A stretch of 64,000 nt of DNA from an uncultured Phascolarctobacterium sp. (GCF_934190775.1 NZ_CAKPTG010000001.1:124001-188000); one strand, 5' to 3'; shown: positions 9,038 to 17,617, counted from the first letter of the stretch. Program-made: numbers and translations. Notes: generated by a model not told the origin, from the letters alone.

Positions 9038-9338
9038 TGGTGCTTTATCGCGCGTCCTTACAGTACTTTTCCTTCTCCCTCGCCAGACGCGGGAGAAAGT
9101 ATCAGAGGCGACGCGACGGCGACGACTCATCGCAAGCGATATTAGCACGTCCAACAGCTTCTCACTTCGTTACACTCGTGACAAGCTGGGACTTTGCGTC
9201 GCGTACGCCCTTGTACTCCTAGGAGCCGTCGCAAAGCTCGCCGCAAGCGGCATTAGCACGCCCAAACAGCTTCTCACTTCGCTTCACTCGTGACAAGCTG
9301 GGGCTTTGCGTCTATGATGCTTTATCGCGCGTCCTTAC
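9038..9338. repeat. Intergenic repeat block with nested hairpins
   Basis: A 24-base sequence (TGCTTTATCGCGCGTCCTTA core) occurs at 9038-9061 and again at 9315-9338. Between them a ~70-base unit occurs twice in direct orientation (9131-9200 and 9242-9312), each holding a hairpin CAGCTTCTCAC..GTGACAAGCTG. The right copy runs into the stop codon of the neighbouring secreted-protein gene. No coding frame is supported. This fills the gap between the two genes. Confidence 0.7.
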
Positions 9339-9952
9339 GGAAGTACGACTACCTTCTCAGCGTGAGTCTGAGCAGGCAAGCTCATAGTCATCATGCTGCT
9401 CCAAACCAGCAGCTTATCACCTTTTTTAATCTTAGCGAAGTCTTTGCAGGCAGCTGCGTCAATCGTTGCAATAACATCATTATTAGTGTTGAGTACGGTT
9501 ACATAGCTGCCATCCTTAGCGAGGCTTGCCTGCGCTACCTCAAAGAAGCTTGCAGATTCTTCGCTGTCTTCAAGCACAATCGCCAGAGCATGGCTTTGCG
9601 GCGGCAGGCTGCGTGTCATGGTTGCGGAATAATAGGCAGTAACCTTTTGGCCAACCTTCAAAGCATAGGGCAGACGCAGTTTACCGCTGGCACCCTCCAC
9701 AATGTAGGTATCACGGTCAACAATGGCTGCAACCATATTTCTGCTGCCCTCGCCCTTAATAACGTAAAAGCCGTCTTCTACAGCAATGATTTCGCCACGG
9801 GTGATGTAAGTTCCCGGTGCACGCATTATCTCAGGATTAGCCTGTACCTCATCTAAGGGAGCGGATTGAGCCGCGTCAGCGGCGAAAGCACTGCCAGCAC
9901 CCAAAAGTGCCATGCAGGAAAATACTAAAGCGATTTTTTTAAGTGATTTCAT
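9335..9952 (-). CDS. Secreted protein with two related halves, unknown function
   Basis: A 205-residue protein with a clear signal peptide (MKSLKKIALVFSCMALLGAG, cleavage after AFA). The mature part has two similar halves, each ending in a matching motif: MTRSLPPQSHALAIVL and MTMSLPAQTHAEKVVVL. This suggests an internal duplication of a small beta domain. Start ATG 9952 follows GGAGG with eight bases; an in-frame upstream ATG has no ribosome site. I do not recognise the family. Confidence 0.7.
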   Translation of the reverse strand: MKSLKKIALVFSCMALLGAGSAFAADAAQSAPLDEVQANPEIMRAPGTYITRGEIIAVEDGFYVIKGEGSRNMVAAIVDRDTYIVEGASGKLRLPYALKVGQKVTAYYSATMTRSLPPQSHALAIVLEDSEESASFFEVAQASLAKDGSYVTVLNTNNDVIATIDAAACKDFAKIKKGDKLLVWSSMMTMSLPAQTHAEKVVVLP

Positions 9953-10041
9953 GATATATACCTCCAGGATATTGCTTTTGTTTATGCTCATAAGTATAAC
10001 ATATGATTATGGCAAAATCATGGCGGATTTGCTTAAATTAT

Positions 10042-11343
10042 TTACTTATTGCTGAAATGCACAGCAATTTCCGTAATTGTTGCTGCAGCCTTCCACAAGC
10101 AGTTCTCATTGAAATCGAAGTGACTGTTGTGATGACCTGCGGCAATCTTGGTGCCATACATCATATACAGAGCACGACCACCATGCTGCTGTACGCGCTC
10201 CATGAAGTAACCGCAGTCCTCGCTACCGCCCATGTCTACATATTCCAATACCTCATCATAGTGGCATTTTTCTTCAATCAGCTCTGCTACCTCGTGTCCC
10301 AGCTCCTTGTCTGCAAAGCAGGCAGGTGCAGCACCGGCCATAGTGATTTTTACCTTAACGTCATACATAGCAGCGCAGGCATTAAGAATGCGCTTAGCTT
10401 CTGTAACCATGTATTCATCAATTTCGGTAGTAGCACCGCGGGTTTCCAGCTTAATAGAAGCGATATCAGGCACAACGTTGCGGCCGGTGCCGGCGTTGAG
10501 CACACCTACATTGATACGGCTGGAGCCCTTGCTGTGACGGGGAATGGTATTCAGGGAAGTTGCAGCCTGTGCTGCTGCCAGCAAAGCATTCTTGCCCTGC
10601 TCCGGAGCAGCGCCTGCGTGGGCAGATACACCGGTGAATTCCGCATCCAGCTTAGTTGTTGCCAAAAAGCCGTCAGTCATCGTTACCAGGCAGTTGTCAG
10701 TAGTAGCCTTAAAGCCGATGTGCCCACCGAACAGATAATCTACATCATCAACTACACCGGCGTTCATCATAGCGAAAGCACCGCGTACACCTTCCTCTGC
10801 CGGTTGGAAAATCAATTTAATGGTGCCTGCCAAACGTGCTTTATTGGCGGCAAGCAGCTTTGCTGCCGACAGGCCGATGGTTACGTGACCGTCATGACCG
10901 CAGGCATGCATAGCCTTTTTGTGCTCGGAAGCAAAACCCTCCTTTGCCGGGCGATGCTCCTCGCTACGCTCCTCCTCTACATCGTTGCAGTCCATATCAA
11001 AGCGGAAGGCAACTGTTTTACCGGGTTTATCTGTTTTAAGAGTTGCCACGATACCGGTCTTGCCGCCTGCCATCTGCTTTACCAGCTCCGGATCCGCACC
11101 TTCGCTGATAGCTCTTTGCATATAATCAGCCAGCTCTGCCTCGCTCGGCACGCCCATCATAGATTTTTCGTCAATAACGTCAGCGCCAAATTTAACGTCA
11201 TAGCCCAAAGCTTGCAGTTCACCGATAATCATGCTTGCCGTGCGAAATTCCGTCCAGCCTGTTTCCGGATGTCTATGCAAATCTCTGCGGCGCTCGACCA
11301 TTTCAGCCTTCAAGCCTTCAGCCTGTTGCCAAATAGTTTCCAT
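10042..11343 (-). CDS. M20-family amidohydrolase (AbgA/hippurate hydrolase-like)
   Basis: A di-metal peptidase/deacylase of about 433 residues. It has the HRHPETGWTEF start motif, the metal-binding segments MHACGHDGHVTIG and FQPAEEGVRGA, and the late GGSEDCGYF and HHNSHFDFNE motifs seen in M20D enzymes cleaving N-acyl amino acids such as p-aminobenzoyl-glutamate. The substrate cannot be told. The ATG at 11343 follows GGGGG with seven bases. A small zinc-ribbon gene lies 13 bases upstream and is probably co-transcribed. Confidence 0.88.
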   Translation of the reverse strand: METIWQQAEGLKAEMVERRRDLHRHPETGWTEFRTASMIIGELQALGYDVKFGADVIDEKSMMGVPSEAELADYMQRAISEGADPELVKQMAGGKTGIVATLKTDKPGKTVAFRFDMDCNDVEEERSEEHRPAKEGFASEHKKAMHACGHDGHVTIGLSAAKLLAANKARLAGTIKLIFQPAEEGVRGAFAMMNAGVVDDVDYLFGGHIGFKATTDNCLVTMTDGFLATTKLDAEFTGVSAHAGAAPEQGKNALLAAAQAATSLNTIPRHSKGSSRINVGVLNAGTGRNVVPDIASIKLETRGATTEIDEYMVTEAKRILNACAAMYDVKVKITMAGAAPACFADKELGHEVAELIEEKCHYDEVLEYVDMGGSEDCGYFMERVQQHGGRALYMMYGTKIAAGHHNSHFDFNENCLWKAAATITEIAVHFSNK

Positions 11344-11356
11344 ATTATTACCCCCA

Positions 11357-11551
11357 TTAAAAAAGTACAGTCTGCTCACTGTCCAAGGGCAGATAAACCT
11401 CGCTTTTATCTTTTAAGCGATTGTTATTATCTACCCACTGTCCGCATGGACATTGTATTACAGCGGTAGGCAACGCCCAAGCTAAATGTTTGCCGCAAGC
11501 CGGGCAGATATATTCTACCTGCAACCTGCCACGCTCTTTTTCCTTTGCCAA
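11357..11551 (-). CDS. Small zinc-ribbon protein
   Basis: A 64-residue protein with a four-cysteine zinc-ribbon pattern (CPACGKHLAW, then CPCGQWV) and a charged tail. Such stand-alone ribbons usually bind nucleic acid or protein partners. It precedes the M20 amidohydrolase by 13 bases in the same direction. No specific function can be assigned. Confidence 0.6.
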   Translation of the reverse strand: MAKEKERGRLQVEYICPACGKHLAWALPTAVIQCPCGQWVDNNNRLKDKSEVYLPLDSEQTVLF

Positions 11552-11639
11552 TTCAGCGCACCTCCTGCTTCTTATTGCGTTTTTTATTATAGCACATTTG
11601 TACCATTAAGAAAATGCTTTGACGGCAGTAAGTGTTAAA

Positions 11640-11860
11640 ACTGACATACTCCCCACGGCTAAAGCCGGGAGATTCTGGGATATTAGCGAACCTTGCCTAC
11701 CGGAATAGCAGATCTTACGAGTTCTCTCCACAATGGACAATGCCCTGCCCATTTTTATTTCATGCAAAGAATATCCTTATTCCTTCCCGTTCAATATTTA
11801 TCGAAGCGTTCCTGTCCCGATTATGAGTGCTGCCACATTCAGGACAAACCCACTCTCTGA
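11640..11860 (-). ncRNA. Putative omega RNA (reRNA) of TnpB
   Basis: In this family the guide RNA comes from the 3' end of tnpB through the right-end hairpin, and the guide is the flanking DNA beyond the element. The segment from the tnpB C-terminal codons to the hairpin CCCGGCTTTAGCCGTGGGG on the minus strand has that position. Limits are inferred, not seen. Confidence 0.45.
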
Positions 11861-12863
11861 TTTCCAGATTTTTGATTTTGGTGTTCTGGTATCCGCATGC
11901 TGAACATATTTGGCTGGAAGGGTAGAACCTGTCTATTTCTATAACAGACGAACCTGTCTTGTTTGACAGGTATTTCAGCTTGTCTACGAAATCAGCAAAA
12001 CCTAAATCAGATATTTTCCTGCCAAAACGCTTTTGCATAGCCTTCAAGTTTAAGCTTTCAAGGCATATCAGGGCATATTCGGCAACGAGCCTGTGAGCCA
12101 CCTGCCAGTGAAAATCATTTCTCTGATTTGCTATCTTTTTATGCAGTCTTGCCAAAGTTAGTTTTGCTTTTTGACGATTATTAGAGCCTTTGACCTTACG
12201 GGACAGATTTTTATTAGCTCTTTTTACTGCATTGGCATTTTGCTTGAAGAATAGTGGAGAAGCAATATCCTTCCCGTCAGAAGCATTAAGAAACATCTTC
12301 AGGCCGAAGTCAAAGCCGACACTTTTACCTGTTCTTGCCAAGACTTCATTTTCTGATGTTTCGCAGACGAAATATAAATATATATCGCCTAATGCGTCAC
12401 GTTTAATAGTCAGGATTTTTATTTTTCCGTCTATTTTTCTTGATTTTGCATAACGATAGCGTTGTTTACCGATTATGATGCTTTTATCAGCTTCGTTAAG
12501 TTTCCAGCCGCTCTGTTTCAAAGTGAAAGATTTATATTTTTTTATTTTCTTGAAAGATGGCGGCGCTGTGCGGATTTTATGTTTTAAGTTGCGAAAAAAG
12601 AGTTTATATGCTTTGTCTATCCTCTGGGTTATATCCTGTACAGCCTGGGAGCCGATTTCTTTCAGATAGGTAAACCTGGAAATTTTCTTCAATTTGCTCA
12701 GATGCTTTTGCAGTCGATATATGTTCAGAGATTTCCCGAACAATCTATAGTATCGCTTATGCAAAGCAATGCAGTGATTGTAGACAAGGCCTGCCGCATT
12801 AATCTGACTATGGAGTTTCCTGTTTCTTTTTGAATCATACAGCTTAAAACAATATGTCTTCAT
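11760..12863 (-). CDS. tnpB: TnpB RNA-guided endonuclease
   Basis: At 367 residues this is a full-length TnpB. The RuvC acidic triad is present: D185 in VGFDFGLKMF, E269 in LICLESLNLK and D350 in HNRDRNASINIE. The inserted zinc finger has C320, C323, C340 and C343 (CSACGY and CPECG). TnpB cuts DNA guided by an RNA from the element's right end next to a short motif set by the left end. It promotes element retention rather than transposition itself. No frameshift or missing key residue is seen, so it may be active even though the partner transposase is damaged. Confidence 0.93.
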   Translation of the reverse strand: MKTYCFKLYDSKRNRKLHSQINAAGLVYNHCIALHKRYYRLFGKSLNIYRLQKHLSKLKKISRFTYLKEIGSQAVQDITQRIDKAYKLFFRNLKHKIRTAPPSFKKIKKYKSFTLKQSGWKLNEADKSIIIGKQRYRYAKSRKIDGKIKILTIKRDALGDIYLYFVCETSENEVLARTGKSVGFDFGLKMFLNASDGKDIASPLFFKQNANAVKRANKNLSRKVKGSNNRQKAKLTLARLHKKIANQRNDFHWQVAHRLVAEYALICLESLNLKAMQKRFGRKISDLGFADFVDKLKYLSNKTGSSVIEIDRFYPSSQICSACGYQNTKIKNLEIREWVCPECGSTHNRDRNASINIEREGIRIFFA

Positions 12864-12877
12864 CTACAATCACCACC

Positions 12878-13219
12878 TTATTTTGATTTCTGATTTTCAA
12901 TGTATTGTTTAATAACAGACAACGGAGCACCACCAATAGTAGAACAAAAATAATTGTTTGTCCATAATGTTGGTATCCGGGAACGCAACCACGGAAACTC
13001 TTGTCTTAAAATACGGGATGTAGTTCCTTTAATAGTTTTTACTGCTTTATGAATTCCAAATTGCGGATCTACTCCTAGCAGAATATGTACATGATCTGGC
13101 ATTATTTCCATTTCGATTATATCGACCTGGAGTTCTTCACATATTGAGTTAACCAGCTCCTTTAGTCTGGTATCAACGCCATTAACCAGTACCTTTCTAC
13201 GGTATTTGGGGCAGAACAC
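12878..13219 (-). pseudogene. tnpA: TnpA, IS200-like Y1 transposase, N-terminally truncated
   Basis: The HUH motif (MPDHVHILL) and a catalytic tyrosine in VIKQYIENQK identify the single-strand transposase. The frame continues upstream as CKYHIVFCPKYRRKV, the normal first strand of the family, but hits a stop at about 13250 without any ATG. Only a GTG (13219), after that first strand begins, could start translation, leaving 113 residues against the usual 130-150. The first beta strand and start region are therefore lost and the protein is probably inactive. Confidence 0.75.
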
Positions 13220-13510
13220 GATATGATACTTGCATGAGTATACTATAGATTAGACTTATATATTATTTTACCCATAGCTATATAATAATATAAAGATATA
13301 TAATTTGCAACCGTATTGGCAAACGTGCCTTATATCCCCATGCCTAAAGGCAGGGCTTTACGGCACTTATGGTAAGTTAAGCGTCTTTTCCTATAGATCT
13401 GCCAAAGTCTTATATCTGCAAATTCGTGTTTTTTCTGTGTCTTTCAGGTTAAAATTGTATTTATATGCTATAATTAAGCTGATTAAATTAGCATCAGGAG
13501 GTTAGAAAAT

Positions 13511-14224
13511 ATGACTAAGATTAAACAAATGCTTTGTGCTCTGATTGCTATCTGCCTGCTGTTTATCGGCAGTACAAATGCCATGGCAGCACAGCCTGAT
13601 ACACCGTGCATCAGTGTCAGCGCCAACGCAACTATCGAGGTCGCACCGGATACCGCCGTTATCAGCTTCGATGTCAACGGCAAGGGACGTACCGCTGCCG
13701 AAGCAACAAGTGCATCTGCCGCCAAAATGGATAGTGTTAAGCGTAATCTGCTTGGCTGCAATATTTTAGGTAATGATATTACAACAACAAGCTATACTCT
13801 TTATCCAGATACCGATATCAAAGGCAAAATCACCGGTTATACCGCCAGCAACAGTGTGCGCATCAAGCTCAAGGATATTGCGAAGCTTGGCCCGGTAATC
13901 GACAAAATCAGCGCTGCCGGCGTTGACACGATTAATAATATTTCCTTCAGCGTCAGCAGCAGAGAGCTTTACCGCAACAGGCTGCTGGCTCAGGCTGTAG
14001 AAAACGCACGCCAACAGGCTGCAGTTGTCGCCAATGCCGGCGGCCGCACACTAGGCAAGCTGCTAAGCGCCAACATCAGCAGTTACAGCGGCGGCATGGA
14101 GCGCTCCTATGGCAATATGAAGCTGATGGCTGCTGCCGACAGAGCTGCTGCCCCCGAAACAAGCATCGCTGCGCAGGAGATTACGATAAAAGCCAGCGTT
14201 GATACTGTTTTTGCTATGGAATAA
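13511..14224 (+). CDS. SIMPL-domain (DUF541) secreted protein
   Basis: A 237-residue exported protein: signal peptide ending near AMAAQ, then the SIMPL domain from about residue 33 (SVSANATIEVAPDTAVISFDV) to the C-terminus, with the usual NVR-type middle (GYTASNSVRIKLKDIAKLG) and ISFSVSSRELYRNRLLAQAV. The family (related to BP26/OmpA-associated proteins) forms periplasmic or surface assemblies of uncertain role. AGGAGG lies nine bases before the ATG. A bidirectional hairpin follows. Confidence 0.88.
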   Translation: MTKIKQMLCALIAICLLFIGSTNAMAAQPDTPCISVSANATIEVAPDTAVISFDVNGKGRTAAEATSASAAKMDSVKRNLLGCNILGNDITTTSYTLYPDTDIKGKITGYTASNSVRIKLKDIAKLGPVIDKISAAGVDTINNISFSVSSRELYRNRLLAQAVENARQQAAVVANAGGRTLGKLLSANISSYSGGMERSYGNMKLMAAADRAAAPETSIAAQEITIKASVDTVFAME

Positions 14225-14235
14225 ATTGCTGCACG

Positions 14236-14281
14236 CTAAAAACTGCTGCCGCGCGTCACAGACGCAGGGCAGCAGTTTTTG
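14236..14281. terminator. Bidirectional terminator
   Basis: AAAAACTGCTGCC pairs with GGCAGCAGTTTTT across a GC-rich loop, between two converging genes. Confidence 0.75.
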
Positions 14282-14313
14282 CGTCAGAAGGCAAGCCTTC
14301 CGCATTAGCAATT

Positions 14314-14616
14314 TTATTTTTTCGGCAGCTTATATTCCTTCAGTGCCTGAAAAAGTTCTGCACTTCCGGGTGCATATTGAACAGACAGCTCCTTGAGCGC
14401 AGCAAAGTTTTTCAGCTCTACGCCCCACAAAAAACAGTCAGCCTCATCATAGGCAGCAACAACGATAAACCTTTTGGCGTCCAGCGGTGTTTTGCCCAAA
14501 TCATCCGTCAGCATAATATAATCCGTGCCAAAATCCATACCATAAACCGTAATATTTTCTTCCGGAGTAGAATCCTCCCAAAAGCCCAACTTATCAAAAT
14601 CAGCAGCAGTAAGCAT
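14314..14616 (-). CDS. Hypothetical protein (100 aa)
   Basis: A small acidic soluble protein starting MLTAADFDKLGFW. ATG 14616 is chosen since GAGGTG stands five bases ahead; two upstream ATGs have no such site. No domain is recognised. It converges on the SIMPL gene. Confidence 0.55.
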   Translation of the reverse strand: MLTAADFDKLGFWEDSTPEENITVYGMDFGTDYIMLTDDLGKTPLDAKRFIVVAAYDEADCFLWGVELKNFAALKELSVQYAPGSAELFQALKEYKLPKK

Positions 14617-14984
14617 AATACACCTCGTTTTCATATAATCTAGCCTTAATATAACACGTTGCGCTGTCATTTGCAACTTTAGCTGTTGCGGCATACAACT
14701 TAAATTAACGCTTCACCTTACTGCTATTCCTATAGCAAATGCGTAGTACACCATTTTTTACTATAAGTTAACAAGAAAATATCAAGCATAAAATACATTT
14801 TGTAAATAAAATTAGCGTTTTTTTTATAAAATTCTGCCCTACCCTACCCGAAATTGCCATTTAGGGTAGGGACATTTTCGCATAAACATGTCATAATATA
14901 CTTAAAGAACGAAACAACTGCTTCCGTTCATGTAGAGAAATATAAAAATGTTCTATTGTTGAATAACATCTGGAGGTGCAATTT
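14617..14984. promoter_or_regulatory. Divergent intergenic region with an inverted repeat
   Basis: This 368-base AT-rich gap separates the 100-residue hypothetical from the XRE regulator. Its notable element is an inverted repeat, CCCTACCCTA (14837-14846) and TAGGGTAGGG (14862-14871), about 115 bases ahead of the XRE start. It could be an operator, but no partner protein is known. No coding frame is supported here. Confidence 0.5.
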
Positions 14985-15347
14985 ATGGCAAGCTTAACTG
15001 TAAACCCCGACTATAAGCTTATCGGCAACAATATCAAACAGATGCGTACCAAATCGCAGGTATCTCAACAAAGTCTGGCAAAGGCAATTAATATTTCGCA
15101 AACACACATGAGTAATCTGGAAAACGGTAAAACCGGCGTGAGCCTGGCTATTGCTATCCGTATCGCCCAGCATCTGCGTTGCAGTCTTGATGCGCTGATT
15201 TTTGGTGAAAATAATAAAACTTATGCGGTAGAGGCCAAGCCGTTGAGCGCCCACACGGCTGATGAATTCAACCAGCTTTTGAAGCGCTCGCTGGCAGAAA
15301 TGATGTTTCAATGCCTGCAGAAACCGGAAGTCCAAAATGAAAAATAA
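14985..15347 (+). CDS. XRE-family transcriptional regulator
   Basis: A 120-residue protein with an N-terminal Cro/C1 helix-turn-helix (residues about 12-68: IKQMRTKSQVSQQSLAKAI, then SQTHMSNLENGKTGVSLAIA) and a short charged tail. ATG 14985 follows GGAGGTG with six bases. It resembles the second XRE protein near 49.4 kb, which shares SQTHMSN and the ..D.L/I.FGE ending of the domain, so the two may be paralogues. The target is unknown; the inverted repeat upstream is a candidate. Confidence 0.82.
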   Translation: MASLTVNPDYKLIGNNIKQMRTKSQVSQQSLAKAINISQTHMSNLENGKTGVSLAIAIRIAQHLRCSLDALIFGENNKTYAVEAKPLSAHTADEFNQLLKRSLAEMMFQCLQKPEVQNEK

Positions 15348-15442
15348 ATTGAGCTGCTTTTCAGCTCCATCTTTAAAGCCGCTGTGTCCCTTTAGGCGCA
15401 GCGCTTTTTTTCTAGTGAAGCAACTATAAAATAGCTGTTATC

Positions 15443-15476
15443 GAATACTGGTGTCATCTGCGTGACACCAGTATTC
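15443..15476. repeat. Perfect 14-bp inverted repeat
   Basis: GAATACTGGTGTCA and TGACACCAGTATTC flank six bases, with no T-run after either side. It lies between the XRE gene and a small secreted-protein gene, so it could be a weak terminator or an operator. Confidence 0.6.
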
Positions 15477-15620
15477 TTATGTAAGGATAATAATGCTTGC
15501 CAAAATTTAAAATCGAATTTTTCTTAAAATGCTTTTAAAAGACTTTACTAATTAAGAAAAAACAGTTATGATTATATATAGAATAAGCTTTTAAGCTATG
15601 TGTTACTGGAGGTAATGAAG

Positions 15621-16055
15621 ATGAAAAAATTAGTATTAGTATTAACCATGCTGCTCGCCTTTGCTTGCAGCAGTCTGGCATTTGCTGCTGACGGCGGTGA
15701 CCTGAACAAGGAACAAAAGGCTGCTGAAAAAATGATGACCTCTCTGGCTGGCGACGCTGCTACTGAATATGCAGCTCTTGCTCCTTCCCTGAGCGCTGAG
15801 CTTGGCAAAACCATGGACCAGAAAAACTTTGCTGCTATCCAAAAACAGGTTAAACAGCAATTCGGCTCCTTAAAAGAAACCAAATTCTTCAGCTTTGAGC
15901 GTTATGACCAGGCTGATAAGGTAACCTATATCGCAGGCTTCTCCAAAGAAAAAATCGTAGTTATGTCCTTTGTCTTCGGCAAAGATGCTAAGCTGCAAAA
16001 CTTCAGCTTCTCTCCGTACAAAGCACCAGAACAGGCTCCTGCTGAAAAGAAATAA
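15621..16055 (+). CDS. Small secreted protein, DUF3887-like
   Basis: A 144-residue exported protein with a signal peptide (MKKLVLVLTMLLAFACSS, cleavage after AFA). The mature part is an alpha/beta domain (FAAIQKQVKQQFGSLKETKF, then YIAGFSKEKIVVMSFVFGKD) resembling DUF3887, a family found singly or attached to hydrolases. ATG 15621 is used because GGAGG is eight bases ahead; an ATG six bases earlier is too close. The DUF3887 link is tentative. Confidence 0.65.
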   Translation: MKKLVLVLTMLLAFACSSLAFAADGGDLNKEQKAAEKMMTSLAGDAATEYAALAPSLSAELGKTMDQKNFAAIQKQVKQQFGSLKETKFFSFERYDQADKVTYIAGFSKEKIVVMSFVFGKDAKLQNFSFSPYKAPEQAPAEKK

Positions 16056-16063
16056 GACCTTTT

Positions 16064-16104
16064 GCACTGCATCCTGCTGCCAAGGCAGCGGGATGCAGTT
16101 TTTT
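16064..16104 (+). terminator. Rho-independent terminator
   Basis: ACTGCATCCTGCTGCC pairs imperfectly with GGCAGCGGGATGCAGT, followed by a run of T. Confidence 0.75.
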
Positions 16105-16174
16105 TATTGCTTATAAGTCTCCTTTAGCTTATAATTAGATTATCCAAAATTTTTTAGGGAGTAGGTATTTATTT

Positions 16175-17545
16175 ATGGAAAGAGAAAACTTTTCCTCACG
16201 CCTTGGCTTTATTTTAATATCTGCCGGCTGTGCAATCGGCTTAGGCAATGTCTGGCGTTTCCCGTTCATTACGGGCTTATACGGAGGTGCCTCCTTCGTT
16301 TTAATTTATCTTTGCTTTTTGCTGCTTTTGGGACTGCCCATCATGGTAGCAGAATTTGCTGTTGGCCGCGCCAGCGTGCGCAGTGCAGCAAAATCCTTCG
16401 ACGTGCTGGAGCCTGCCGGTACAAAATGGCATCTGTATAAATACGGTGCCATCGCCGGCAACGTCATCCTGATGATGTTCTACACCACGGTTTCCGGCTG
16501 GATGCTGTATTACTTCTACAAAATGGCTGTCGGTGGCTTCGTAGGCCTGGACGCTAAAGGCGTCGGCAACGTTTTCGGCAGCCTTCTGAGCGACCCGGTA
16601 ACCATGGCAGGCAATATGATTATTATTGTTCTCTCCTGCTTTGGTGTTTGCTATCTGGGCGTCAAGGCCGGCGTTGAACGCATAACCAAAAACATGATGG
16701 CCTGCCTGCTGGTGCTCATGCTGATTCTGGCAGTAAACTCCATTACTCTGCCCAACAGTGCCGCAGGTCTTAAATATTATCTCTATCCTGACTTCAACAG
16801 AGTGCTGGAGCACGGTATCCACGAAGTAGTCTTCGCTGCTATGGGACAGGCCTTCTTTACGCTGAGCCTGGGCATCGGTTCGCTGGCTATCTTCGGCAGC
16901 TACATCGGCAAGGAGCAGCGCCTGACGGGTGAAGCAATGTGGATTATGGCACTGGATACCTTTGTAGCGATTGTTTCCGGCCTGATTATTTTTCCGGCCT
17001 GCTTCAGCTTCGGCATTAACCCTGACAGTGGCCCGAACCTGCTGTTCATCACCCTCCCCAACGTGTTCAACGCTATGAGCGGCGGCCGTATCTGGGGTAC
17101 TCTGTTCTTCCTGTTCATGCTTTTCGCAGCTATGTCTACGGTCATCGCAGTATTTGAAAACATCACCTCCTGCATCTGCGATTTAACTGGCTGGTACCGC
17201 AAAAAGACTATTCGCTTTAACATTATTGCGATTATCCTGCTTTCCCTGCCCTGCGTGCTGGGCTTCAACCTGTGGGGCCACATTCAGCCCTTGGGCCAAG
17301 GCACCTGTATCTTGGACCTGGAGGACTTCCTCGTCAGCAACAACCTGCTGCCCCTGGGCAGCCTGATTTACCTCAGCTTCTGCACCAGCCGTTACGGTTG
17401 GGGCTGGGATAACTTCATTGCAGAGGCAGATACCGGTAAGGGCGTTCCCTTCCCCAAATGGATTCGCTTCTATGCTACCTACATTCTGCCGCTAATCGTA
17501 CTGTATATCTTCTTTAACGGTTACTATGCAATGTTCGTAAAGTAA
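16175..17545 (+). CDS. Sodium-dependent transporter, NSS/SNF family
   Basis: A 456-residue membrane protein of the neurotransmitter:sodium symporter family, with about 11-12 helices. The first helix carries the sodium-site signature GCAIGLGNVWRFPFI, and the segment QAFFTLSLGIGSLAIFGSY is the unwound helix 6 region. Bacterial members import amino acids with sodium; the substrate here cannot be read. The ribosome site is weak (GGAG 13 bases ahead). It stands alone, with trpS in the same direction under its own promoter. A link to tryptophan is possible but unproven. Confidence 0.92.
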   Translation: MERENFSSRLGFILISAGCAIGLGNVWRFPFITGLYGGASFVLIYLCFLLLLGLPIMVAEFAVGRASVRSAAKSFDVLEPAGTKWHLYKYGAIAGNVILMMFYTTVSGWMLYYFYKMAVGGFVGLDAKGVGNVFGSLLSDPVTMAGNMIIIVLSCFGVCYLGVKAGVERITKNMMACLLVLMLILAVNSITLPNSAAGLKYYLYPDFNRVLEHGIHEVVFAAMGQAFFTLSLGIGSLAIFGSYIGKEQRLTGEAMWIMALDTFVAIVSGLIIFPACFSFGINPDSGPNLLFITLPNVFNAMSGGRIWGTLFFLFMLFAAMSTVIAVFENITSCICDLTGWYRKKTIRFNIIAIILLSLPCVLGFNLWGHIQPLGQGTCILDLEDFLVSNNLLPLGSLIYLSFCTSRYGWGWDNFIAEADTGKGVPFPKWIRFYATYILPLIVLYIFFNGYYAMFVK

Positions 17546-17552
17546 GCTTGCG

Positions 17553-17581
17553 TTGACAGTTTACGTCAGTGCATTTATAAT
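17553..17581 (+). promoter_or_regulatory. trpS promoter
   Basis: TTGACA (17553-17558) and TATAAT (17576-17581) with a 17-base spacer. Transcription would start about 30 bases before the trpS ATG, too short a leader for a T-box. Confidence 0.75.
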
Positions 17582-17617
17582 TATTATATAAATAAGAACA
17601 AAAGAGGTAAGACTAAC

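Larger units (their letters stand above)
11640..13365 (-). mobile_element. IS200/IS605-family element with tnpB and degraded tnpA
   Basis: The order tnpA then tnpB on one strand, with imperfect terminal hairpins and no long terminal inverted repeats, is the IS200/IS605 layout. The right-end hairpin is at about 11649-11672 (CGGCTAAAGCCG inside CTCCC..GGGAG) and the left-end hairpin at about 13338-13357 (CCCCATGCCTAAAGGCAGGG). These subterminal hairpins are the sites used by the Y1 transposase. Boundaries are approximate because the exact cleavage sites cannot be read without an empty site. Confidence 0.8.

Noticed and set aside
9131..9312. Direct repeats considered as a CRISPR array
   Set aside because: Only two copies, 70 bases each, with internal hairpins and no regular spacers or cas genes nearby.
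10003..11469. A 488-codon open frame on the plus strand opposite the M20 amidohydrolase
   Set aside because: It is antisense to a clear enzyme gene, has cysteine- and histidine-rich low-sense sequence, no ribosome site and no recognisable domain.
17545..17617. A possible T-box or trp leader before trpS
   Set aside because: The promoter places the transcript start only about 30 bases before the ATG, too little for a T-box, and no GGTGG core is present.
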